NCBI GenBank assembly: GCA_023406225.1
Contig: JAEXWS010000188.1
Coordinates: forward strand, 1-8,604
Origin: Bacillota bacterium
Lineage (GTDB): Bacteria > Bacillota > Clostridia > Oscillospirales > Oscillospiraceae
Direction: 5' to 3'
DNA: 8,604 nt
Under the pieces are notes generated by a model. The model was given only the letters and a program-made list of their open reading frames with translations, was not told where the DNA came from and searched no databases. Made by a program: the position numbers and the translations under genes. Positions 1-4,540 of this stretch are shown one piece after another. Numbering within the stretch: position 1 is the stretch's first letter; each line of letters opens with the position of its first letter.

Positions 1-298
1 AGAGGACATAGGCCGCCGCCTCCTCTTCCATCAGCGCGGCGATCAGCCGCCCCACCTCCGGCGACGCGGCCCGGTAATAGACCTCGTTGCCGCTGCGTTC
101 CGCCGTCACCACCCCCGCGGAGCGCAGCTTCTGCAAATGCTGGGAGATGCAGGACTGGGACATGCCCGTGCCCCGCTCCATGCAGCTTACATTGTGGCAG
201 CCGGTGCGCAGCAGGCTGTGAACGATCTGTAATCGAACAGGATTGGACAGGGCCTTTAAAAGCGCCGCCCGCTCCTCATAGTCTATCCCGTTTTCCAT
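1..298 (-). CDS. ArsR-family winged-helix transcriptional repressor, 3' end outside window
   Basis: About 99 N-terminal residues are visible; the C-terminus lies beyond the left edge. The protein starts MENGIDYEERAALLKALSNP, followed by the ArsR/SmtB-type segment VRLQIVHSLL and a helix-turn-helix around residues 46-64 (MSQSCISQHLQKLRSAGVV), then a wing (ERSGNEVYYR). ArsR proteins are usually 90-120 residues, so little is missing. The ATG at 296-298 is chosen because AAGGAGGGC lies just upstream (306-314). Cysteines occur at about residues 34, 39 and 50. ArsR members often sense metals or persulfides through cysteines, but these do not form the classic ELCVCDL site, so the ligand is unknown. 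Such repressors usually control an adjacent operon and themselves. The likely target is downstream on the minus strand, outside the window, since rpe on the other side is a housekeeping gene. The family call is firm; the sensing function is open. Confidence 0.87.
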   Translation of the reverse strand, partial: MENGIDYEERAALLKALSNPVRLQIVHSLLRTGCHNVSCMERGTGMSQSCISQHLQKLRSAGVVTAERSGNEVYYRAASPEVGRLIAALMEEEAAAYVL

Positions 299-320
299 GG
301 GTCTTGCCCTCCTTCCGGAA

Positions 321-354
321 ATTTCAGCATCAGATTATCATAATATTCTGAAAT
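321..354. promoter_or_regulatory. Candidate ArsR operator (inverted repeat) in the promoter region of the repressor gene
   Basis: ATTTCAG (321-327) and CTGAAAT (348-354) are perfect 7-bp inverted arms. The AT-rich interior has partial further symmetry around 337.5. It lies 23 bp upstream of the ArsR start codon, where a promoter should be. The minus strand carries TTTACA (one mismatch to the -35 consensus) just upstream of it and TATGAT/GATAAT-like hexamers inside it, though the spacing is not ideal. ArsR proteins bind AT-rich inverted repeats overlapping their own promoters, so autoregulation is the natural reading. The site itself is inference. Confidence 0.4.
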
Positions 355-659
355 GTAAAGTAGCTTTTGCAACAAATAGAAAATTTCGGAAGGGGGCGGG
401 GCGGGGAGTTGCTTTTGCCCCGGGAGTTTGATAAACTGAGACGGAACGCAAAATGGGAGCCGGCAGGCGCGCCCACCGGCTCCCTATTCAAAAAAGCGGC
501 GGCGCCCCGCCCGGGGCCGGACGCTGCGCGGAAGTGTGGATTCGGGGGACGCCCGCGCCGCTTGGGGTATCCTATGCACGGGGAACGGCCGCCGCCACAG
601 GGCCCGTCAGCCTGTCCATGGGCCGCGGCCGCCGGAAAAAAAGAAAAGAGGGGTTTTCC
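355..659. other. Gene-free GC-rich leader upstream of rpe
   Basis: No convincing coding sequence is present. Open frames here are GC-rich, lack ribosome binding sites and encode low-complexity Arg/Pro/Gly peptides. The stretch holds a hairpin (455-484), G-rich runs near 392-406 and several GC-rich palindromes. It ends in the A-rich purine tract and ribosome binding site of rpe. CCTTCCGGAAATTTC (311-325) is nearly the reverse complement of the block at 379-393, so the two could pair. The rpe promoter is probably here, but I could not find a well-spaced -35/-10 pair. Confidence 0.5.
455..484. repeat. Stem-loop in the rpe leader
   Basis: GGGAGCCGG (455-463) pairs perfectly with CCGGCTCCC (476-484) around a 12-base loop that contains the palindrome GGCGCGCC. 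On the plus strand it is followed by TATTCAAAAAA, not a T tract, so it is not an intrinsic terminator in the rpe direction. On the minus strand it is followed by ATTTTGCG, a weak terminator-like tail. Its role is unknown. Confidence 0.5.
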
Positions 660-1304
660 ATGATCAAAATCGCACCGTCCATCCTCTCCGCCGATTTTGC
701 AAATCTGGAGCGGGATATTCAGCGCATCTCCGCCGCCGATTACGTCCATGTGGACGTGATGGACGGCGTGTTCGTGCCCAACATCTCCATCGGCATCCCC
801 GTGGTGGCCTCCATCCGCAAGGTGACGGACATGCCTTTGGACGTGCATTTGATGATCGTGGAGCCGGTGCGCTACGTGGAGCAGTTCTGCGACGCGGGCG
901 CCGACCTGGTGACGGTCCACATCGAGTCCGACACGCCGGAGAACATCCGCGCCGCCATCGAAAAGATCCACGCCAAGGGAAAGAAGGCGGGCGTGGTGCT
1001 CAAGCCCAAGACCCCCGCCGAGGCGGTGCTGCCCTATCTGGAGCAGGTGGAGCTGGTGCTGGTCATGACGGTGGAGCCGGGCTTCGGCGGCCAGTCCTTC
1101 ATGGCGGACCAGATGCCCAAGGTGGCGGCCATCCGGGCGTATATCGACGAGAAAAACCCCGCCTGCGAGCTGGAGGTGGACGGCGGCGTGGCCCCGGACA
1201 CCTGCCGGACCTGCATCGGCGCGGGGGCCAACGTGCTGGTGGCGGGCAGCGCGGTCTACAAGGCGGCGGACATCCCCGCCCGGATCGCGGAGCTGCGGGG
1301 CTGA
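660..1304 (+). CDS. rpe: Ribulose-phosphate 3-epimerase
   Basis: Cytoplasmic enzyme interconverting D-ribulose 5-phosphate and D-xylulose 5-phosphate in the pentose phosphate pathway. The 214-residue product has the usual length of this TIM-barrel family. It begins IAPSILSADFANL and carries the metal-binding and catalytic motifs: VHVDVMDG (His30, Asp32, Asp35), LDVHLM (His63), MTVEPGFGGQSF (phosphate loop region) and EVDGGV (Asp174). The frame stays open upstream to 453, but the family N-terminus (MIKIAPSILSADF) begins exactly at the ATG at 660. AGAGGGG at 647-653 sits six bases before that codon, so the longer start is rejected. The following PLP enzyme begins 12 bases after the stop, indicating an operon. 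Many Firmicutes have rpe beside rsgA and thiN; that arrangement is not seen here. Confidence 0.97.
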   Translation: MIKIAPSILSADFANLERDIQRISAADYVHVDVMDGVFVPNISIGIPVVASIRKVTDMPLDVHLMIVEPVRYVEQFCDAGADLVTVHIESDTPENIRAAIEKIHAKGKKAGVVLKPKTPAEAVLPYLEQVELVLVMTVEPGFGGQSFMADQMPKVAAIRAYIDEKNPACELEVDGGVAPDTCRTCIGAGANVLVAGSAVYKAADIPARIAELRG

Positions 1305-1316
1305 GGAGGAGAGCGG

Positions 1317-2291
1317 GTGAAAAACATCAACGACCTGCCCCGGCTGTCTTTGGGCGTGTTCCCCACGCCCTTTTACAAGCTGGAGGGCATCAGCGCAAAA
1401 TACGGGAAAAACATCTGGATGAAGCGGGACGATCTGTGCGGCGTGGCCCTGGGCGGCAACAAAGTCCGCAAGCTGGAATTTCTGCTGGCGGAGGCCCGGG
1501 ACCAGGGCTGCGACACGGTGCTTACCACCGGCGGCCCCCAGTCCAACCACGCCATGCTCACCGCCGCCTGCGCGGCGCGGCTGGGGATGCGGTGCATCCT
1601 GCTTTTGAAAAAGCGGGGCGTGACGGAGCGCCGGGGCAATCTGGTGCTGGACGACATCTACGGCGCGGAGGTCCGCCTGCTGGACACCGACAGTTATCAG
1701 GATATCTACCGGGAGATGGACCGCCTGAGCGCGGAGCTGGCGGCGGAGGGCCGCAGGGCCTATTCCGTCCCCCTGGGCGGGTCCACGCCCCTGGGCGCGG
1801 TGGGATATGTGAACTGCGTCCGGGAATTTACCATCCAGGCCCTGGCGGCCGGGGTGCGGGTGGGGCACATCGTCTCTTCCACCGGCTCCGGCGGCACCAC
1901 GGCGGGCCTGCTGCTGGGGGCGAAGCTGTTCCAGCCCGGGGTGAAGGTCACGGGCTTCGGCGTGTCCCAGGACCCCTTTGACAAGATCGTGCCCAGGCTG
2001 GCGGCGGGCGCGGCGGAAATTCTGGACTGCGCCTTTGAGCGGAGCGAACATGATTTTGAGATGTTTTACAACGTGGGGGAGGGGTACGCCCTTCCCAACC
2101 CGGCGGACACGCCCTATATCGAGGAGCTGGCCCGGACGGAGGGCATTTTGCTGGACCCGGTGTACACCGGAAAGGCATGGGCGGGCATGATGAAGCAGCT
2201 CCGGGACGGGTATTTCGGGGACGAGGACGATCTGGTGTTCGTCCACACCGGCGGCGCGGCGGCCCTGTTCGCCATCGATCTGCCCCACTAG
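1317..2291 (+). CDS. PLP-dependent D-cysteine desulfhydrase family enzyme
   Basis: A 324-residue fold-type II PLP enzyme of the ACC deaminase/D-cysteine desulfhydrase family, usual length. Visible motifs: LGGNKVRKLE with the probable PLP lysine Lys49; TTGGPQSNHA (70-79) with Ser76, Asn77 and His78 of the active site; and STGSGGTT (about 188-195), the phosphate-binding loop. The two positions known to separate ACC deaminase (Glu, Leu) from D-cysteine desulfhydrase (Ser/Thr, Thr) read VYTGK (Thr284) and HTGG (Thr311) here, so this is not an ACC deaminase. The likely reaction is D-cysteine to pyruvate, sulfide and ammonia. The related L-cysteate sulfo-lyase (CuyA) cannot be excluded. The GTG start follows AGGAGGA (1304-1310), which overlaps the rpe stop codon, implying tight operon coupling. 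The gene ends four bases before a convergent gene, with no terminator visible between them. Confidence 0.87.
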   Translation: MKNINDLPRLSLGVFPTPFYKLEGISAKYGKNIWMKRDDLCGVALGGNKVRKLEFLLAEARDQGCDTVLTTGGPQSNHAMLTAACAARLGMRCILLLKKRGVTERRGNLVLDDIYGAEVRLLDTDSYQDIYREMDRLSAELAAEGRRAYSVPLGGSTPLGAVGYVNCVREFTIQALAAGVRVGHIVSSTGSGGTTAGLLLGAKLFQPGVKVTGFGVSQDPFDKIVPRLAAGAAEILDCAFERSEHDFEMFYNVGEGYALPNPADTPYIEELARTEGILLDPVYTGKAWAGMMKQLRDGYFGDEDDLVFVHTGGAAALFAIDLPH

Positions 2292-2295
2292 GGCC

Positions 2296-2550
2296 TTAAA
2301 GCCGTCCCAGTTCCATGCCCAGGGCCAGGGCGGCCTGGAACAGGCACTCCATTTCCAGGAAGCAGGCGCTGCGCTCCGTTTGCAAAAGCTCCTCCAGCCG
2401 GGTCCGCTGGGACGCGGACAGCTCCGCCCAGAGGGCCCGTTCCTGCGCGGCCCCGCGTTCCAGAAGAGGCCGGTAGCCGCAGGCGTCCAGCATGGCGGGG
2501 AGGCGTTCGTCGTCGGCGTGGAACAGGAGGGCTTTCCATGCGGGTATCAT
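2296..2550 (-). CDS. Small helical protein of unknown function
   Basis: I do not firmly recognise this 84-residue product (MIPAWKALLFHADD at the start, FQAALALGMELGRL at the end). It appears all-helical and amphipathic and mildly acidic, with no signal peptide or membrane segment. The C-terminal pattern (a run like LWAELSASQRTRLEELL, then a helix ending in ALGMELG) loosely recalls small Clostridia proteins of the DUF6809 type; this is from memory and weak. The ATG at 2550 is preferred over the in-frame ATG at 2565. GGAG lies nine bases upstream of it, while the other would sit only about nine bases from the predicted transcription start with no ribosome binding site. The gene is divergent from the XRE regulator and shares a palindromic control region with it, so it is a plausible regulated partner. 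A competing frame on the same strand gives an Arg/Pro/Gly-rich peptide and is discounted. Confidence 0.6.
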   Translation of the reverse strand: MIPAWKALLFHADDERLPAMLDACGYRPLLERGAAQERALWAELSASQRTRLEELLQTERSACFLEMECLFQAALALGMELGRL

Positions 2551-2567
2551 AAAAATCAACTCCATAA

Positions 2568-2603
2568 ACAGGTTTTCTATATATTAACATATAGAAAACC
2601 TGT
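2568..2603. promoter_or_regulatory. 36-bp palindromic operator between divergent genes
   Basis: ACAGGTTTTCTATAT (2568-2582) and its exact reverse complement (2589-2603) flank a six-base centre that itself pairs at two of three positions, giving 18-base arms with one mismatch. It is AT-rich in a GC-rich region and lacks the T tract of a terminator. It lies between two divergent genes and ends 16 bases before the regulator's ATG. XRE-type repressors commonly bind such dyads as dimers, so autoregulation by the adjacent protein is the simplest reading. Assignment of the binding protein is inferred. Confidence 0.65.
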
Positions 2604-2609
2604 CGTCAA
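2581..2609 (-). promoter_or_regulatory. Predicted sigma-A-type promoter for the small minus-strand gene
   Basis: Read on the minus strand, TTGACG (2604-2609) is a one-mismatch -35 box. It is followed after exactly 17 bases by TAATAT (2581-2586), a four-of-six -10 box. Transcription would start near 2574, just inside the far arm of the palindrome. The spacer and -10 are completely covered by the palindrome at 2568-2603, so a protein bound there would block this promoter. Confidence 0.5.
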
Positions 2610-2619
2610 GAGGTAGAAA

Positions 2620-2832
2620 ATGAGCTGCTTTTCTGAAAATCTTAGAAGTCTGCGTGCCAACCGCCGAATCTACCAAAGGGAGTTGGCCGAATACCTGAAA
2701 GTGAGCCTTGGGACCTACCAGAACTACGAAAGAGGGGTCCACGAACCCAATATTGACAAATTGATCGCGTTGGCTGATTATTTTCAGGTAACGGTCGATG
2801 AATTGGTCGGTCATTCTGCCAGTCATGATTAG
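2620..2832 (+). CDS. Compact XRE-family helix-turn-helix regulator
   Basis: The 70-residue protein is almost entirely a Cro/C1-type HTH domain (about residues 6-64). Family features are NLRSLRANRRIYQRELAEYL, then SLGTYQNYERGVHEPNIDKL (recognition helix and the N-Y-E-R-G element), then ALADYFQVTVDELVGH. There is no extra sensor domain, so any signal must act through partner proteins or level control. AAGAGG precedes the ATG by about six bases. Codon use (AAA, GAA, AAT, TTG, ATT) is clearly more AT-rich than in rpe, recR or the flanking genes, which suggests separate ancestry or transfer. It faces the large palindromic repeat and recR downstream; no T-tailed terminator follows it. Such small HTH proteins occur as phage-type repressors, antitoxins and stand-alone regulators. 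The palindrome upstream supports a DNA-binding repressor. Confidence 0.87.
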   Translation: MSCFSENLRSLRANRRIYQRELAEYLKVSLGTYQNYERGVHEPNIDKLIALADYFQVTVDELVGHSASHD

Positions 2833-2953
2833 CGTCAACTGACGCCGGGAGATGCACCACCCCATGCCGTCGAAAGAAACTGCGCTCCGCTCGCCCCGCC
2901 CTGGGGCCGGGTCTATCCTTTCCTATTCGTTTGCTTCGATGGAAGCAGGCATT
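2832..2953. other. Gene-free spacer after the XRE regulator
   Basis: No gene is supported. GCGTCA-AC-TGACGC (2832-2845) is a small perfect inverted repeat beginning on the stop codon of the regulator, without a T tract. GATGCACCACCCCAT (2851-2865) closely resembles the outer end of the large palindrome read inward from its right side (GATGCACCCCCCAT), and may be a degenerate extra copy of that end. GCTTC-GAT-GGAAGC (2934-2947) is another short dyad. It weakly matches the sequence just outside the right arm, so the palindrome may once have been slightly longer. Confidence 0.5.
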
Positions 2954-2964
2954 TGCACCCCCCA

Positions 2965-2991
2965 TTTTCTTTGGGTCTTGCCCAAAGAAAA
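2965..2991. repeat. Outer hairpin of the left arm
   Basis: TTTTCTTTGGG (2965-2975) and CCCAAAGAAAA (2981-2991) form an 11-bp perfect stem with loop TCTTG. The counterpart in the right arm has the same loop in reverse complement but different base pairs at the top of the stem. Confidence 0.8.
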
Positions 2992-3032
2992 CGGGCCGTG
3001 CACGGTCCAAAAGAAAGGCGCTCAGGGGCAGT

Positions 3033-3062
3033 CCCCAAATGACCCCTTCGGGTCATTTGGGG
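3033..3062. repeat. Inner hairpin of the left arm
   Basis: CCCCAAATGACCC (3033-3045) and GGGTCATTTGGGG (3050-3062) form a 13-bp perfect stem with a CTTC loop. The mirror copy in the right arm is its reverse complement, so each arm can fold alone or the two can pair with each other. Confidence 0.85.
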
Positions 3063-3403
3063 GATTACGTGCCCGCTGAGAGACTTTGGATGATGACCCT
3101 GCGGCCTCTATCCGGCTCGCGCCGGAACATGGCGGACGCTTTGGTTTTCAGCCGCGTTTGGCGGCTTTTGCGCCGGGAGGGTGGTTCCGGACACCTTACT
3201 CTCCTCTTTTGCTGCCGCTGCCTGGCGCTTCCGGAAGAGAGCGGCACGGCAGCAAAAAGAGAAAAACAAGGTGTCCGGGCACGCCATACTCGCTCCCCTC
3301 AGCCCGCAAACGCGGCCTGAAGCCCATTCAACGACCGCACCCCACCGCGCGCCGGATGGAAGCCGGAAGCCATTGCCCAAAGTCTCTCAGCGTGCCCGCA
3401 TCC

Positions 3404-3433
3404 CCCCAAATGACCCGAAGGGGTCATTTGGGG
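3404..3433. repeat. Inner hairpin of the right arm
   Basis: CCCCAAATGACCC (3404-3416) and GGGTCATTTGGGG (3421-3433) form a 13-bp perfect stem with a GAAG loop. The 13-base stem arms are identical to those of the left copy; only the four loop bases are inverted. Confidence 0.85.
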
Positions 3434-3474
3434 ACCGCCCTTGAGCGGTTTTCTTTTGGACCGTGCACGGCCCG

Positions 3475-3499
3475 TTTTCTTTTGCAAGACAAAAGAAAA
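3475..3499. repeat. Outer hairpin of the right arm
   Basis: TTTTCTTTTG (3475-3484) and CAAAAGAAAA (3490-3499) form a 10-bp perfect stem with loop CAAGA. It lies 36 bases before the recR start codon. No T tract follows, so it does not look like a terminator in the recR direction. Confidence 0.8.
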
Positions 3500-3535
3500 T
3501 GGGGGGTGCATCACTTTCATCAAAGGAGCCATTCC

Positions 3536-4135
3536 ATGGAATACTTCCCCGCCCCCCTGGAAAAATTAGTGGAGCAGTTCGCCCGTCTCCCGGGCATCGG
3601 CGGCAAATCCGCCCAGCGCCTGGCGTTTTACGTCCTGGGCCTGCCGGAGGAGGAGGCCCGGGAATTTTCCGAGGCCATTCTGGACGCCAAGCGCAGCGTC
3701 ACCTGCTGTCCGGTGTGCCAGAACTTCACCGCCGGGGGGCTCTGCCCCATCTGCGCGTCCCCCAAGCGGGACGGGACCACCATCTGCGTGGTGGCGGACC
3801 CCCGGGACGTGGCGGCCATCGAACGCAGCCGGGAATATTCCGGCCATTACCATGTGCTCCACGGGGTGATCTCCCCCATGAACCACGTGGGGCCGGACGA
3901 TCTGTCCATCAAGCCCCTGGTGGAGCGGGTGGCCAAGGGCGGCGTGCAGGAGGTCATCATGGCCACCAACCCGGACACGGAGGGGGAGGCCACCGCCATG
4001 TATCTGGCACGGCTTTTAAAGCCCTTCGACGTGCGGGTGACCCGGCTGGCCTACGGCATCCCCGTGGGCGGACATCTGGAATTTGCCGACGACGCCACGC
4101 TGATGCGGGCGCTGGAGGGCCGCAGGGAGCTTTGA
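3536..4135 (+). CDS. recR: Recombination mediator protein RecR
   Basis: Cytoplasmic protein that, with RecO/RecF, loads RecA at gaps and stalled forks in recombinational repair. At 199 residues it has the normal RecR length. Domains in order: N-terminal helix-hairpin-helix with LARLPGIGGKSAQRLAF-type sequence (about 15-31); a four-cysteine zinc site CPVC...CPIC (Cys58, 61, 70, 73); a Toprim domain starting TTICVVADPRDVAAIE and including MATNPDTEGEATAMYL; and the C-terminal segment VTRLAYGIPVGGHLEFADDATLMRAL typical of RecR. The start ATG follows AAGGAG (3523-3528) at seven bases. In many Firmicutes recR follows dnaX and ebfC (yaaK); neither is here. Instead the gene sits directly after the large palindrome, and its promoter is not obvious. 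Confidence 0.98.
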   Translation: MEYFPAPLEKLVEQFARLPGIGGKSAQRLAFYVLGLPEEEAREFSEAILDAKRSVTCCPVCQNFTAGGLCPICASPKRDGTTICVVADPRDVAAIERSREYSGHYHVLHGVISPMNHVGPDDLSIKPLVERVAKGGVQEVIMATNPDTEGEATAMYLARLLKPFDVRVTRLAYGIPVGGHLEFADDATLMRALEGRREL

Positions 4136-4138
4136 ACC

Positions 4139-4170
4139 AAAAGCGGGAGCATTCCATGCTCCCGCTTTTT
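4139..4170. terminator. Bidirectional intrinsic terminator between recR and crcB
   Basis: GCGGGAGCAT (4143-4152) and ATGCTCCCGC (4156-4165) form a perfect 10-bp stem around a three-base loop. AAAA precedes the stem and TTTTT follows it. It lies eight bases after the recR stop and directly beyond the crcB stop on the other strand, so it can end transcription from both sides. Confidence 0.9.
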
Positions 4171-4174
4171 CGTT

Positions 4175-4540
4175 TCATCCTCCGGCGGCCCGCCGCCCCA
4201 GAGCCTGTCCCAGCAGCACGCCCGCCAGACACAGGGACAGGCTCAAAATGATGTAGGCCCCGCCCAGCAGGTAGTTTCTGCCCGAAAGGAGGGTCCATGC
4301 CTCCAGGGAGAAGGTGGAAAACGTGGTAAAGCCCCCGCAGACGTCCGTTTTCCAAAACAGGGCCGCGTTTTCACCGACCCAGGACCGCCAGCCGGTCAAA
4401 AAGCCGATCAAAAGCGCCCCCAGCAGATTGGTCAGCAGCGTCCAGACGGGAAAGGCCGTGGGATTCGGCAGCAGACTGAGGGCGTACCGTCCCATGGCGC
4501 CCACAGCGCCGCCCAGGCCCACCAGCAGAAAATTTTCCAT
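4175..4540 (-). CDS. crcB: CrcB/Fluc fluoride channel
   Basis: Small inner-membrane fluoride exporter that works as a dual-topology dimer, protecting the cell from fluoride. The 121-residue protein has the family length and four hydrophobic segments (about 3-24, 32-51, 66-85 and 92-114). Hallmarks are GLGGAVGAMGRY (8-19), TLLTNLLGA with pore Asn38, and GGFTTFSTFSLE (69-80), which holds the phenylalanine-box and central sodium-site region. The start codon follows the stop of the upstream MocR-type gene with no bases between; AGAGGGGG inside the end of that gene serves as ribosome binding site. The two are therefore probably co-transcribed and translationally coupled. Some Firmicutes encode two crcB paralogues side by side; only one is here. 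No fluoride riboswitch was recognised upstream. Confidence 0.95.
   Translation of the reverse strand: MENFLLVGLGGAVGAMGRYALSLLPNPTAFPVWTLLTNLLGALLIGFLTGWRSWVGENAALFWKTDVCGGFTTFSTFSLEAWTLLSGRNYLLGGAYIILSLSLCLAGVLLGQALGRRAAGG

Larger units (their letters stand above)
2954..3510. repeat. Very large imperfect palindrome (about 557 bp) with nested hairpins
   Basis: The left edge TGCACCCCCCA (2954-2964) is matched by TGGGGGGTGCA (3500-3510), and matching continues inward through almost the whole element. Further paired blocks include CCGTGCACGG with the same sequence opposite, GCTGAGAGACTTTGG (3074-3088) with CCCAAAGTCTCTCAGC, GGACACCTT with AAGGTGTCC, and TTTTGCTGCCG with CGGCAGCAAAA. The axis falls in the perfect palindrome CTTCCGGAAG (3228-3237), whose centre, 3232.5, is the midpoint of the element. 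Smaller hairpins lie inside each arm. Frames within it are short, differ on every reading, lack ribosome binding sites and show no coding character, so it is non-coding. There is no transposase and no clear target-site duplication. Possible identities are a non-autonomous mobile element (MITE-like), a dispersed intergenic repeat family, or a structured RNA. I do not recognise a named family. Confidence 0.87.

Noticed and set aside
453..659. N-terminal extension of rpe by 69 codons
   Set aside because: The known family N-terminus begins at 660 behind a ribosome binding site, and the extension has no coding character.
330..2288. A 652-codon open frame on the minus strand opposite rpe and the PLP enzyme
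   Set aside because: It has His/Arg/Gly/Pro-rich low-complexity composition, no recognisable domain and lies fully antisense to two clear enzymes. Long antisense frames are expected with GC-rich third codon positions.
2568..2603. Reading the AT-rich palindrome as an intrinsic terminator
   Set aside because: It lies between two divergent gene starts, has an AT-rich stem and lacks a T tract; an operator fits better.
2954..3510. CRISPR array or tRNA/rRNA genes in the gene-free stretch
   Set aside because: There are no regularly spaced direct repeats with unique spacers, and no cloverleaf or rRNA sequence was seen; the repeats are inverted and centred on one axis.
2852..3532. Several short frames inside the large palindrome, including one running from 3086 into recR
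   Set aside because: They occur on both strands as mirror images of the inverted repeat and lack ribosome binding sites. The long one is merely the recR frame left open upstream; RecR homology begins at 3536.
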